From Saprospirales bacterium GYS_P2D (GTDB lineage Bacteria > Bacteroidota > Bacteroidia > Chitinophagales > Saprospiraceae), in the NCBI GenBank assembly GCA_009833045.1, contig WUUP01000003.1:248001-312000 (forward strand): a DNA stretch of 64,000 bases, given 5' to 3'. The position numbers and the translations under genes were made by a program. Shown here piece after piece: positions 1 to 8,477 of this stretch (position 1 is its first letter; the number at the start of each line of letters is the position of its first letter). Under the pieces are notes generated by a model. That model ran no database searches and had not been told where the DNA came from. It saw nothing but the letters and a program-made list of their open reading frames with translations.

Positions 1-653
1 TCTTCGCTTGGGATGTAGTCAATGAAGTGATCTCTGATAGCGAGGATGAATATATGCGCAGCTCACAGTGGTACAATATCACTGGTGAGGAGTATATACG
101 TACAGCATTCAAAACTGCACATGAAATCGATCCAGACGCTAAACTATTCTACAATGACTATAATGCCACTCAACCCGCTAAACGTGATAAAATCATCAAA
201 ATGATCAAATCTCTCCAGGATGATGGTATCCCAATACATGGTATGGGTCTACAGGCTCACTGGTCGATACATCATCCTACAGAGGACGAGCTCCGAGCTG
301 CACTCGATGCCTACAGCGCATTAGGGCTGGATATCCATATCACTGAGCTCGATGTCTCCGTCTATGCGCACGAGCCAGGAGGTACTCGCAATAAGCGAGA
401 CGATGAGGCAGATGACTTTACGCCAGAGATGGAACAGGCCCAGATGGATCAATATGAAATGTTTTTTAGGGTATTCAGAGACTATCGGGACGATATCCAG
501 AGTGTTACTTTCTGGAATATATCTGATCGATATTCTTGGTTAGACTTCTTCCCCGTCAGAGGGAGAAAAAACTATCCGCTACTCTTTGATCAGGAGGGCC
601 AGCGTAAAAAGGCCTATGATAAGGTGGTCAATTTTGAAGCGTCCGCAGAATAA
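1..653 (+). CDS. endo-1,4-beta-xylanase, GH10 family (5' end outside the window)
   Basis: This is the C-terminal part of a glycoside hydrolase family 10 enzyme, which cuts beta-1,4-xylan internally with retention. The reading frame is open to the left edge. It enters with WDVVNE, whose glutamate (bases 24-26) is the family acid/base. The nucleophile glutamate lies in HITELDV (bases 345-347). FYNDYN and GMGLQAHW are further GH10 signatures. The ATG/GTG codons inside the window are not the true start. The protein ends normally with TAA. Downstream glucuronoxylan genes make 4-O-methylglucuronoxylan a plausible substrate, an inference from context. The signal peptide and any binding modules lie outside the window. 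Confidence 0.93.
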   Translation, partial: FAWDVVNEVISDSEDEYMRSSQWYNITGEEYIRTAFKTAHEIDPDAKLFYNDYNATQPAKRDKIIKMIKSLQDDGIPIHGMGLQAHWSIHHPTEDELRAALDAYSALGLDIHITELDVSVYAHEPGGTRNKRDDEADDFTPEMEQAQMDQYEMFFRVFRDYRDDIQSVTFWNISDRYSWLDFFPVRGRKNYPLLFDQEGQRKKAYDKVVNFEASAE

Positions 654-674
654 TCACGGTAAAAATCACAAGGG

Positions 675-1394
675 ATGTCGAGAGCCAAATACGATAAAAC
701 AACAGCAGCACATTATGTTGGATATCGTCCGCCTCTGCATAGTCGCTTACTGAGGATCGCTCTGGGTGATGAGGGATATGACAGAGGACTCGATATCGGC
801 TGTGGCACCGGAGCATCTACTGTAGCTCTCGCTGAGTACTGTAGCTCCGTCACAGGGATCGATCCGAGTATTGACATGATCGAGCAGGTAGATACTACGA
901 GTAGCCACATCAGCTATCAGCTTATGACTGATGATCATCTCGATTTTGAAAATGGAAGTTTCGATATCGTGACCTTGGCAGGTAGCTGGCATTATGCTCA
1001 GTCTCCAAGGCTACTGTCTGAGATCGGTAGAGTGCTCTGTAGTCAGGGCCGATTGATGATTTATGATTTTCAGATACAGACAGTGCTCATCCTGTCCCAT
1101 CTGGGATATGAGGCGCCAGTACATAGAGATGGCTATGACTATCAGGTCAACCTCTCACAGTATGACTCCAGCTGCTTTGCCGAAAAATTGATATCCCGAG
1201 AGCATCTGTCATTTGGTATATCACCCGAAAATTTAGCACATCTTTTGTTGGCCTCTTCTTCTACCTATCCGATAGTATCCCGAGGTGCTATAGATCCCTA
1301 TCCTCGCCTCCTACAGCAGATCAGACGTGCATATCACCATCGACAGGTGCATCTGACGGCAAAGGCCTTCATCAGTCTATATCAAAAAATATAG
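675..1394 (+). CDS. class I SAM-dependent methyltransferase
   Basis: A 239-residue protein with a Rossmann-type methyltransferase fold. Motif I is LDIGCGTGAST (about residues 39-49), which binds S-adenosylmethionine. The acidic end of strand 2 is in GIDPS, and FDIVTLAGSWHY is the motif IV region. There is no signal peptide, so it is cytoplasmic. The substrate cannot be told; small-molecule or quinone/trans-aconitate-type methylases look similar. It starts 21 bp after the xylanase gene and may be cotranscribed with it. Its stop codon directly abuts the stop of the convergent LacI-type gene. Confidence 0.85.
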   Translation: MSRAKYDKTTAAHYVGYRPPLHSRLLRIALGDEGYDRGLDIGCGTGASTVALAEYCSSVTGIDPSIDMIEQVDTTSSHISYQLMTDDHLDFENGSFDIVTLAGSWHYAQSPRLLSEIGRVLCSQGRLMIYDFQIQTVLILSHLGYEAPVHRDGYDYQVNLSQYDSSCFAEKLISREHLSFGISPENLAHLLLASSSTYPIVSRGAIDPYPRLLQQIRRAYHHRQVHLTAKAFISLYQKI

Positions 1395-2432
1395 TTATGC
1401 TTTCTTACGCAGAGTAGACTCTCTGATCTTAAGATCAGTCGGTAGGGTGATCGTCATAGGAAAATCATTATCCGAATTATCATCTAATAATTTGAGAGCT
1501 TGTTCGACAGCAACCTTCCCCATATCTACAGCGGGATGATCTACAGATGACAGCATCGGAGTGACGATCTCACAGAGAGGATCATTATTAAATCCGATAA
1601 TCGCCAGGTCATCTGGGACGTTTAAACCATGCCGCTTAGCACACTGGAGTGCGCTGACGGCGGATGTATCATTTGCACAAAATAGCCCATCTGGTGGCAC
1701 ATCCATAGCCAGGATCTGCTCGGTGAGTCTCGTACCCTCCTCTGCACTGAGATGATCGGCTTCTATCACGATGGCATCATCGATAGGTATATCGTGATCC
1801 TCGAGTGCCTTGATATATCCTGATCTTCTCTCCTGATAGATCGACTGCTGCTGAGATCCTCCGTAGTGAGCGATCCTCTGACAGCCCTGCTGAATGAGAT
1901 GCTCCGTCGCCTCATATGCGGCCTGAAAATTATCAATTTTGACCCTATGCTGATTCTTCAGATCTGGAGTCCTATCGACAAAAACGATAGGTATACCACT
2001 ATCTCGGAGCGTCTCAAAATGCTCATAATGTGTGGTCTTCATCGATAGTGAGATGATCAGTGCAGAGATCCGGCTATCGTGTAGGGCTTGGATATTTTCT
2101 TCTTCCATAGCGGGATCATCATGAGACTGACAGATGATGGTCCGATATCCTGCCTCTCGAGCTGCATTTTCTACACCAGAGATGAGAGATGATATAAATG
2201 GACGATTGATCCATGATACCATGATGCCAAAGGTCTTTGACCGATTAGTCCTAAGTGCCGAGGCCAGAGAATTGACACGATATCCTCTCTCTTTAGCGAG
2301 TTTTTGGACTGCTTTTTTGGTTTTTTTACCTATGCTATGATGATTATTGAGTGCTCTGGAGACGGTCGATGGAGACACTTTGAGCTCTTGAGCTAAATCA
2401 TATATCGTTACATCCTTTTTCTTGTCTTCCAT
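1395..2432 (-). CDS. LacI family transcriptional regulator
   Basis: A 345-residue LacI/GalR repressor. The N-terminal helix-turn-helix (TIYDLAQELKVSPSTVSRAL, about residues 9-28) and hinge helix (NSLASALR) bind DNA. Residues from about 60 form a periplasmic-binding-protein-like sugar sensor, ending with the family stretch IIGFNNDPLCEIVTPMLSSV. It is divergent from the GH67 gene. A 12 bp perfect palindrome of LacI-operator type lies in the shared upstream region, so it probably controls the xylan/glucuronate genes and possibly itself. The inducer is not known; xylo-oligosaccharides, glucuronate or downstream intermediates are candidates. The start is an ATG. Confidence 0.93.
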   Translation of the reverse strand: MEDKKKDVTIYDLAQELKVSPSTVSRALNNHHSIGKKTKKAVQKLAKERGYRVNSLASALRTNRSKTFGIMVSWINRPFISSLISGVENAAREAGYRTIICQSHDDPAMEEENIQALHDSRISALIISLSMKTTHYEHFETLRDSGIPIVFVDRTPDLKNQHRVKIDNFQAAYEATEHLIQQGCQRIAHYGGSQQQSIYQERRSGYIKALEDHDIPIDDAIVIEADHLSAEEGTRLTEQILAMDVPPDGLFCANDTSAVSALQCAKRHGLNVPDDLAIIGFNNDPLCEIVTPMLSSVDHPAVDMGKVAVEQALKLLDDNSDNDFPMTITLPTDLKIRESTLRKKA

Positions 2433-2537
2433 AGGTCTACTAATGACTCACTCAATAATAGGTTTTTGATGAGGGTAAAAATAACATGTTTATAAAGCCC
2501 ACCCTCAATGACGTGATATTGAATGCAATAAATCTAT

Positions 2538-2549
2538 GCAATCGATTGC
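2538..2549. promoter_or_regulatory. probable LacI-family operator
   Basis: Perfect palindrome GCAATCGATTGC with the central CG typical of LacI/CcpA-type operators. It lies between the divergent LacI-type gene and the GH67 gene. Its right half contains the TTG of a candidate -33 promoter element. Binding by the neighbouring regulator is inferred from position and form. Confidence 0.6.
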
Positions 2550-2575
2550 GTTTAACAACTTAAGCTTTAGTTTAG
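2546..2575 (+). promoter_or_regulatory. candidate Bacteroidota-type promoter of the GH67 operon
   Basis: TTG at 2546-2548 and TAGTTTAG at 2568-2575, separated by 19 bp. This is close to the Bacteroidota -33/-7 pattern TTG-N19-21-TAnnTTTG, with one mismatch in the -7 box. It overlaps the palindromic operator, an arrangement suited to repression. Confidence 0.4.
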
Positions 2576-2648
2576 CGCTACATTAGCAGCAGCATTGATG
2601 ATCAAGGTGATATCATCATATCAGTGTCCGTACGAAACTGTCAATACT

Positions 2649-4802
2649 ATGAAAACTAACAAGCTAAAATGGGTAATCCTCGCTTTATACCTACTATACA
2701 CATTCAGCCCACTATCCGCTAATGATGGATATCGCCTTTGGCTCGACTATCAGCTCATAGATGATAGCGTGAAACTCGAAAACTATAGGTCTATCATCAG
2801 TAGCATCTACTCCTCGGAGGATAGCGAGATCGCTCAGACCACAGCACAGGAGCTCGCCTCGGGACTGGAGGCTTTACTTGGAGAACAGATCCCGATGTCG
2901 TCGAGTATGGATGCGTCTATTATTTTGGCTACAGCCAAAACCATAACATCGGCCATCTCACCGAAGGACAAAATCACTCAGCTAAAAGAAAACGGATACT
3001 ATATTCACTCGGATGGAGATCAAATACATATCATCGGGTATGATGACAGCGGCATGCTATATGGCGTATTCCGTCTACTATCACTCCTCCAAAAACAAGA
3101 ATCAATCACTGAGCTCGATATACTGAGCAATCCCAAAATCCAACATCGAGTCCTCAACCACTGGGACAACATAGATCGGACCGTAGAGAGAGGCTATGCG
3201 GGATTCTCCATATGGAACTGGCACGAACTCCCAGAATATAAAGATCCAAGATATACCGACTATGCTCGGGCCAATGCCTCCATCGGCATCAACGGCACCG
3301 TAGTGACTAATGTCAATGCTAACTCCATAGTATTCAGAGAGGACTATATAGAAAAAGCTGCGGCGCTGGCAGATGTATTCAGACCCTATGGCATCAAGCT
3401 ATACCTCACTGCGAGATTTAGTTCGCCAGTGGAGCTCGGGGGGCTGGACACCGCTGATCCACTCGACCCGTCAGTGCAGCAATGGTGGAAGGATAAAACC
3501 GCTCAGATCTATGAAGCCATCCCAGATTTTGGGGGATTCTTAGTGAAGGCAAATAGCGAGGGACAGCCAGGACCACAACAGTATGGTCGCAATCATGCCG
3601 ATGGAGCTAATATGCTGGCAGATGCTGTCGCTCCCTACGGGGGTATCGTCATGTGGAGAGCATTCGTATATAGCGAGCATGAGCCTGACGATCGGGCTAA
3701 GCAAGCATATAACGAATTCGTACCACTGGATGGACAGTTCAGAGATAATGTACTCATCCAAGTAAAAAATGGCCCGATAGATTTTCAACCAAGAGAGCCT
3801 ATCCATCCTCTCTTTGGGTCGATGCCAGAGACACCACTTATGATGGAGTTTCAGATCACTAAAGAGTACCTCGGTCAAGGTACTCATGTAGTCGGACTCG
3901 CTAATCTCTTTGAAGAAGTACTGGATACCGATACCTACGTAGAAGGTAAAGGATCGACAGTAGCCAAAGTCATAGACGGCAGTCTGCACGATCATAAACT
4001 GACGGGTATCGCAGGAGTAGCTAATGTTGGAACTGCCAGAAACTGGACAGGCAACGTTTTTGCTCAGGCCGATTGGTATAGCTTTGGCCGTCTGGCATGG
4101 GATCCCTATCTCTCTGCTGATGATATATTTGAGGACTGGACTCAGCTTACATTTGGGCTCGACCCTACAGTGGTGTCTGCCTGTACTGAGCTGCTCGATG
4201 TATCGCATGAGCATTGCGTCTCCTACATGAATCCGCTGGGACTACATCATATATTCGCTCCAGGACATCACTATGGTCCAGGGCCATGGATCGAGGATAT
4301 GCCGAGAGCTGACTGGACCTGCGTCTACTATCACAAGGCTGATAAAGAAGGTGTGGGTTTTGACCGGACTAAGTCTGGTAGCAATGCTATCGCACAATAT
4401 GCTGATGGACTCTGTAAGCAATACAAGAATCCCAATAAGATAGATCTGAAGTTTTTACTTTGGTTTCATCATGTCGCATGGGACAAAAAGCTATCTACCG
4501 GCAGGACGCTATGGGAAGAACTGTGCTACGAATACAATGCTGGAGTAGCAGGAGTAAGAGATATGCAAAAGACCTGGATGTCAATAAAAGACAAAATAGA
4601 CAGCGAGAGATATGAGCATGTCAGGAGTCATCTGATCATACAAGAAAAAGATGCTATCTGGTGGCGTGATGCTTGTTTAGCATACTTTCAGACATTCTCC
4701 GAGATGCCTATACCTGCAGGACTACCTGAACCTGCACATGATCTCGAATACTATAAATCGCTCAACTATCCCTACTCTCCTGGCATACGCCCGAGATGGT
4801 AG
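2649..4802 (+). CDS. alpha-glucuronidase, GH67 family
   Basis: A 717-residue GH67 enzyme, which removes (4-O-methyl)glucuronic acid from the ends of xylo-oligosaccharides. The ATG at 2649 was chosen because it begins a clear signal peptide (MKTNKLKWVILALYLLYTF, cleaved near LSA-ND); an upstream TTG would add 18 unlikely residues. The conserved KANSEGQPGP carries the family acid glutamate. FVPLDGQF and MEFQITKEYLG carry the Asp and Glu proposed as base. QVKNGPIDFQPREP is another GH67 signature. The length is usual for the family. It is exported, so it acts in the periplasm or on the surface. It heads a row with the SDR and mannonate dehydratase genes that would process the released glucuronate. 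Confidence 0.95.
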   Translation: MKTNKLKWVILALYLLYTFSPLSANDGYRLWLDYQLIDDSVKLENYRSIISSIYSSEDSEIAQTTAQELASGLEALLGEQIPMSSSMDASIILATAKTITSAISPKDKITQLKENGYYIHSDGDQIHIIGYDDSGMLYGVFRLLSLLQKQESITELDILSNPKIQHRVLNHWDNIDRTVERGYAGFSIWNWHELPEYKDPRYTDYARANASIGINGTVVTNVNANSIVFREDYIEKAAALADVFRPYGIKLYLTARFSSPVELGGLDTADPLDPSVQQWWKDKTAQIYEAIPDFGGFLVKANSEGQPGPQQYGRNHADGANMLADAVAPYGGIVMWRAFVYSEHEPDDRAKQAYNEFVPLDGQFRDNVLIQVKNGPIDFQPREPIHPLFGSMPETPLMMEFQITKEYLGQGTHVVGLANLFEEVLDTDTYVEGKGSTVAKVIDGSLHDHKLTGIAGVANVGTARNWTGNVFAQADWYSFGRLAWDPYLSADDIFEDWTQLTFGLDPTVVSACTELLDVSHEHCVSYMNPLGLHHIFAPGHHYGPGPWIEDMPRADWTCVYYHKADKEGVGFDRTKSGSNAIAQYADGLCKQYKNPNKIDLKFLLWFHHVAWDKKLSTGRTLWEELCYEYNAGVAGVRDMQKTWMSIKDKIDSERYEHVRSHLIIQEKDAIWWRDACLAYFQTFSEMPIPAGLPEPAHDLEYYKSLNYPYSPGIRPRW

Positions 4803-4861
4803 GACCCAAAATGGATATGGAGTAATCACAACAATAAAAAACTAATAGCAAACTCACTACT

Positions 4862-5602
4862 ATGACAAAAGCGAAAGTGGCACTCATCACCGGAGGCTCA
4901 TCAGGATTAGGATATGCTACAGCTCAACGATTTGTAGCTGAGGGCTACACTACTATCATCACAGGCAGAAATGTCGAAAAGCTCGAAAAAGCAGCGAAAG
5001 AAATCGGATGTATCGGCATTCCAATGGATATGGCCGATACTGCAGCTATACCAGCATTCGTGGCATCTCTGCAGGCAGATTATGGCAGCATTGATGTATT
5101 AGTAAATAATGCAGGTATCAATCAAAAAAAACCATTCGTAGAAACTACAGAGGAGGATTTTGAGCGGATCGTCAAGGTCAATGAAATAGCCTTATTCGTC
5201 CTGTCTCGAGAAGTGGTAAAAGTCATGCTCACACAAGCATCCAGAGGTGTCATCGTCAATATCAGCTCAATGGCTGCCATCTATGGCATCCCAAAAGTAA
5301 TCTCATACACCGCCTCAAAAACCTCAATAGAAGGAATGACCAAAGCCATGGCGGTCGAGCTCTCGCCAGAAGGCATCCGTGTCAATAGTGTAGCACCAGG
5401 ATTCATCAAGACACCGATGAGTAGCAAAGCACTCGATAATGATCCCGAACGAAAAAATAAAGTGCTCAGTAGGACTCCCATGCGAAAGCTCGGCGTGCCT
5501 GCAGATATAGCGAATGCTGTATACTTCCTATGTAGTGATGATGCCTCCTTCATCACAGGAGAGACACTCAAGGTCGATGGTGGTAACTCGATAGGATTTT
5601 AA
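4862..5602 (+). CDS. SDR-family oxidoreductase, probable D-mannonate (fructuronate) oxidoreductase
   Basis: A 246-residue classical short-chain dehydrogenase. The nucleotide-binding glycine motif TGGSSGLG is at residues 10-17, NNAG at 82-85, Ser136, Tyr149 and Lys153 (YTASK) form the catalytic set, and the C-terminal VDGGNS is typical. It is cytoplasmic. It lies 59 bp after the alpha-glucuronidase and 35 bp before mannonate dehydratase, so the likely reaction is NAD(P)H-dependent interconversion of fructuronate and mannonate. That step is usually done by the unrelated UxuB family. The substrate rests on gene context only; another sugar acid or a xylose derivative is possible. Confidence 0.85.
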   Translation: MTKAKVALITGGSSGLGYATAQRFVAEGYTTIITGRNVEKLEKAAKEIGCIGIPMDMADTAAIPAFVASLQADYGSIDVLVNNAGINQKKPFVETTEEDFERIVKVNEIALFVLSREVVKVMLTQASRGVIVNISSMAAIYGIPKVISYTASKTSIEGMTKAMAVELSPEGIRVNSVAPGFIKTPMSSKALDNDPERKNKVLSRTPMRKLGVPADIANAVYFLCSDDASFITGETLKVDGGNSIGF

Positions 5603-5637
5603 TAAAAATCAATAATAGTCGGTCAAAAAAAAAGCTC

Positions 5638-6807
5638 ATGCAACGATTAGAACAGACGATGAGATGGTATGGAGAGCAAGATCCTGTACAGCTGCAGCAT
5701 ATTGCTCAGGCTGGATGCACTGGTGTAGTATCCGCTCTACATCATGTGCCTGTCGGCGAAATCTGGGAAATAGACGAAATCATGTATCACAAGGAGACCA
5801 TAGAAGAAGAAGGCCTCCAATGGAGCGTCGTAGAAAGTCTCCCTGTACATGAAGACATCAAGACCCGTAGTGGCGACTATCTCCGATATATCGAAAACTA
5901 TAAACAATCCATCATCAATCTCGCCGCCTGTGATGTCAGAGTCATCACCTACAACTTCATGCCTATACTCGACTGGCTGCGCACAGATGTCAGCAAACGA
6001 CTCCCTAATAAGTCCGAAGCTCTCCTATTCAACAAAAAGGAGTATGCCATCTTTGACCTATTCTTACTAAAGCGGCCAGGAGCGATGGATGATTACAGCG
6101 ACAAGGAGATAGAAGTGCTCAGAGCTGATTTTGAAAAAATGAACTATCGCAAGAGAAAGACCCTCTTTAAAAATATGCTATATGCGCTCCCAGGTAGTGA
6201 TGTGCCATTCACTGCACGACAGATACTGGCTCAGCTCGAGAAATACAAAGACATCGACCGATCAAAACTAAAAGAGCACCTCATCGCATTTTTGAATGCT
6301 ATCACACCTACAGCAGAACAGCATGGGGCACAGCTGGCGATACACCCTGATGATCCACCGTTCTCGGTACTGGGACTACCCAGAGTCTGGTCGACTGCCG
6401 CAGATGTAGCGGAGGTCATATCAGCTGTACCGAGCAAAGCGAATGGGCTCTGCTTTTGTACCGGCTCATTTGGAGCCAGAGCGGACAATGATATCCCACA
6501 GATGATCAGAGACTACGGTGATCGGATCTACTTCCTACATCTACGTAATACTAAGCGTGATGCCGAAGGTAACTTCATGGAAGCGAATCACCTCGAAGGC
6601 GATACCGATATGTATGCTGTCATGACCGAAGTCGTCCAGCTCATGCAGCGAGAAAATCGCTCCATCCCTATGCGTCCAGATCACGGGCATAAGATGCTCG
6701 ACGACCTAAAGAAGGTCACCTACCCTGGATACTCTGCTATCGGTCGCCTCAAAGGCCTCGCTGAGCTACGTGGACTCGAGTATGCCGTCGGAAGGGCTCT
6801 GTCTTAG
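5638..6807 (+). CDS. uxuA: mannonate dehydratase
   Basis: A 389-residue UxuA-family protein, close to the usual length of about 390. It dehydrates D-mannonate to 2-keto-3-deoxygluconate in glucuronate breakdown. Recognisable parts are MRWYGEQDPV at the start, GVVSALHHVPVGEIW, VVESLPVHEDIK, LAIHPDDPP and the metal-binding C-terminal MRPDHGHKMLDD. It is cytoplasmic, with no signal peptide. It is the last gene of the GH67-SDR-uxuA row. Glucuronate isomerase and KDG kinase/aldolase, needed to complete the pathway, are not in this window. Confidence 0.96.
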   Translation: MQRLEQTMRWYGEQDPVQLQHIAQAGCTGVVSALHHVPVGEIWEIDEIMYHKETIEEEGLQWSVVESLPVHEDIKTRSGDYLRYIENYKQSIINLAACDVRVITYNFMPILDWLRTDVSKRLPNKSEALLFNKKEYAIFDLFLLKRPGAMDDYSDKEIEVLRADFEKMNYRKRKTLFKNMLYALPGSDVPFTARQILAQLEKYKDIDRSKLKEHLIAFLNAITPTAEQHGAQLAIHPDDPPFSVLGLPRVWSTAADVAEVISAVPSKANGLCFCTGSFGARADNDIPQMIRDYGDRIYFLHLRNTKRDAEGNFMEANHLEGDTDMYAVMTEVVQLMQRENRSIPMRPDHGHKMLDDLKKVTYPGYSAIGRLKGLAELRGLEYAVGRALS

Positions 6808-6927
6808 CTTGTACATATTTCAAAATATTAAAATACATATCAAGCTCATAATCTATTGATTATACCTCATGTCTGATCACAGCACAAGGATGTCCGATAT
6901 GAGAAAAAGCTAAATAAAGGCTGAGAT

Positions 6928-6935
6928 TACATTTG
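6928..6935 (+). promoter_or_regulatory. candidate -7 promoter element (TACATTTG)
   Basis: Exact match to the Bacteroidota -7 consensus TAnnTTTG in the 278 bp gap before the LuxR-type gene. No good TTG is seen 19-21 bp upstream, so this is weak evidence. If used, the leader before the ATG at 7086 would be about 145 nt. Confidence 0.3.
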
Positions 6936-7085
6936 GTCCTGTCAACTGATACGATCAAACTAATCTCTCCTGAAAGCAGAAAAGACAGCGTATTAGTTGA
7001 CATAAGTGGTAGGGCTGATAAAGTCCGGAATGCATCGGCCGCCACTTATCAAATATCTATTCATTCAACTAAAAGTAAATACGCT

Positions 7086-7316
7086 ATGTCACTCTCACCT
7101 ATCACAGCTCGTGAGCGAGAGGTACTACATCTCATCGCCTATGAATACACGGCTAAGCAGATAGCTCATAAGCTATATATCAGTCCTCACACCGTCATCA
7201 CCCATCGTAAAAATCTCTACGAGAAGCTCGGAGTCAGAAACACCGCTGGTATGATCAGAGCCGCTTTTGAGACGGGTTTACTACATACTACTCTTCATCC
7301 ATCCTTAATCAACTAA
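7086..7316 (+). CDS. small LuxR-type helix-turn-helix regulator
   Basis: A 76-residue protein that is almost only a GerE/LuxR DNA-binding domain: LSPITAREREVLHLIAYEYT, then KQIAHKLYISPHTVITHRKNLYEKLGV, the recognition helix region. There is no receiver or sensor domain. The ATG at 7086 is preferred. The frame could open further left through a TTG at 6933, but those 51 residues show no domain and would place the start inside a -7 promoter match. It lies 11 bp upstream of two exported S74-chaperone proteins and is probably cotranscribed with them. What signal controls it is unknown; a truncated response regulator is the alternative. Confidence 0.8.
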   Translation: MSLSPITAREREVLHLIAYEYTAKQIAHKLYISPHTVITHRKNLYEKLGVRNTAGMIRAAFETGLLHTTLHPSLIN

Positions 7317-7327
7317 AAGATAATATC

Positions 7328-8470
7328 ATGAAATACGTAATACTACTTACCATACTGATCTATACATTCAGTCTAAGTGCCCAAACTTTTACTGCAGGCC
7401 AAACAGACATCGAATATACCAATGCCTTTATGCCTGGGCTAAGCATCAAGAATCCTAATCCTGGCCTACTCAACTCGAGTATGATGAGGATCTATAATGA
7501 TACCAATCATGCACTCGAGATAGGTGTCAGATCTTCTACTTTTGCCCAAGGTGCCGACAATCCATATATCGCTGCAAATAATAATAGACATATAGACATA
7601 TATACCAGTGGTCGTCCTCGATTGAGAGTTGATTCGGCGGGTTCATTCCATTTTTTTAATAGCGAAAGTGGTATTGTCGAATCCAATCTCGAGCTCGTCA
7701 CAAAAGATGATTTCTCCTTCAGAGTGAGCGATACTACTCGGTTATTCATTAGTAATAGTGGTGTAAACACCTACCGAAATCTATCAATCAGAAGCCCCGA
7801 CTATCAAGAGCTGTATGGCCTGACGACTACCAATGATGGAGATCTCAGATTCGTCAGAAATAATAATTTTAACCAACCTATCCTAACCATGCTGGATGAC
7901 TCTATCAGAGTGGGTATAGGAACAATAGATCCATCCACAGAACTATCCATAAAACAAAGTCAAACTCCGAATCTAAATGGCGCCGATCCAATAACTAATC
8001 TTGGAGGTCTGACCATCGAAGATGACGATGGATCAAGTGCTACACTTTTTGTCGATAATTCCAATGATCTTGATTTTGCCTTTGGTGGTGTATACAAAGC
8101 TTATATCAGTGATCAAACTGGAGAGTTTATTTCAGTATCTGATAGACGTCTAAAGCAAAACATCAATCAACTCGAAAATATCCTGTCAAGTGTCTTATTA
8201 CTTCGTCCAAGTAAGTATCAGTACAAAGGATACGATCATCCAGAGGTCACTATAGGTCTCATAGCTCAGGAAGTAGAAAAACTCTTCCCCGAAATCGTAT
8301 CAACCAAGGATAACATAAAAGCTCTAAACTATAGCGCAATCGGTGTGATCGCTATCCAAGCTATCCAAGAACAACAAGCACTCATCGAGAATCAGGCCGC
8401 ACAGATAGCAGAACAGCAGGAGCAGATTGATCGGCTTTCTGAACTTATCTCAAATCTAACTAATAAATAA
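7328..8470 (+). CDS. exported tail-fibre-like protein with C-terminal S74 intramolecular chaperone domain
   Basis: A 380-residue protein with a signal peptide (MKYVILLTILIYTFSLSAQ). The middle (about 20-270) is beta-rich and of no known family. The C-terminus is an S74/ICA chaperone: SDRRLKQNINQLEN (about 273-286), FIG-type core IGLIAQEVEKLFPEIV, then a glutamine-rich coiled coil. In phage tail spikes and some surface fibres this domain trimerises the protein and then cleaves itself off, with Ser in SDRRLK as nucleophile. The signal peptide and lack of phage genes argue for a bacterial surface fibre. The next gene encodes a related protein. Confidence 0.85.
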   Translation: MKYVILLTILIYTFSLSAQTFTAGQTDIEYTNAFMPGLSIKNPNPGLLNSSMMRIYNDTNHALEIGVRSSTFAQGADNPYIAANNNRHIDIYTSGRPRLRVDSAGSFHFFNSESGIVESNLELVTKDDFSFRVSDTTRLFISNSGVNTYRNLSIRSPDYQELYGLTTTNDGDLRFVRNNNFNQPILTMLDDSIRVGIGTIDPSTELSIKQSQTPNLNGADPITNLGGLTIEDDDGSSATLFVDNSNDLDFAFGGVYKAYISDQTGEFISVSDRRLKQNINQLENILSSVLLLRPSKYQYKGYDHPEVTIGLIAQEVEKLFPEIVSTKDNIKALNYSAIGVIAIQAIQEQQALIENQAAQIAEQQEQIDRLSELISNLTNK

Positions 8471-8477
8471 TAAGGCC

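Noticed and set aside
3540-4214. 224-residue minus-strand open frame inside the GH67 gene
   Set aside because: Shadow of the GH67 catalytic region, which has all family motifs in the plus-strand frame.
6806-6846. Possible terminator after uxuA (AGCTTG...CAAGCT)
   Set aside because: Only 6 paired bases at the ends around an A+T-rich loop and no T-run; too weak to call.
6933-7085. Longer 127-residue version of the LuxR-type protein
   Set aside because: It needs a TTG start that lies inside a -7 promoter match and adds 51 residues without any recognisable domain.
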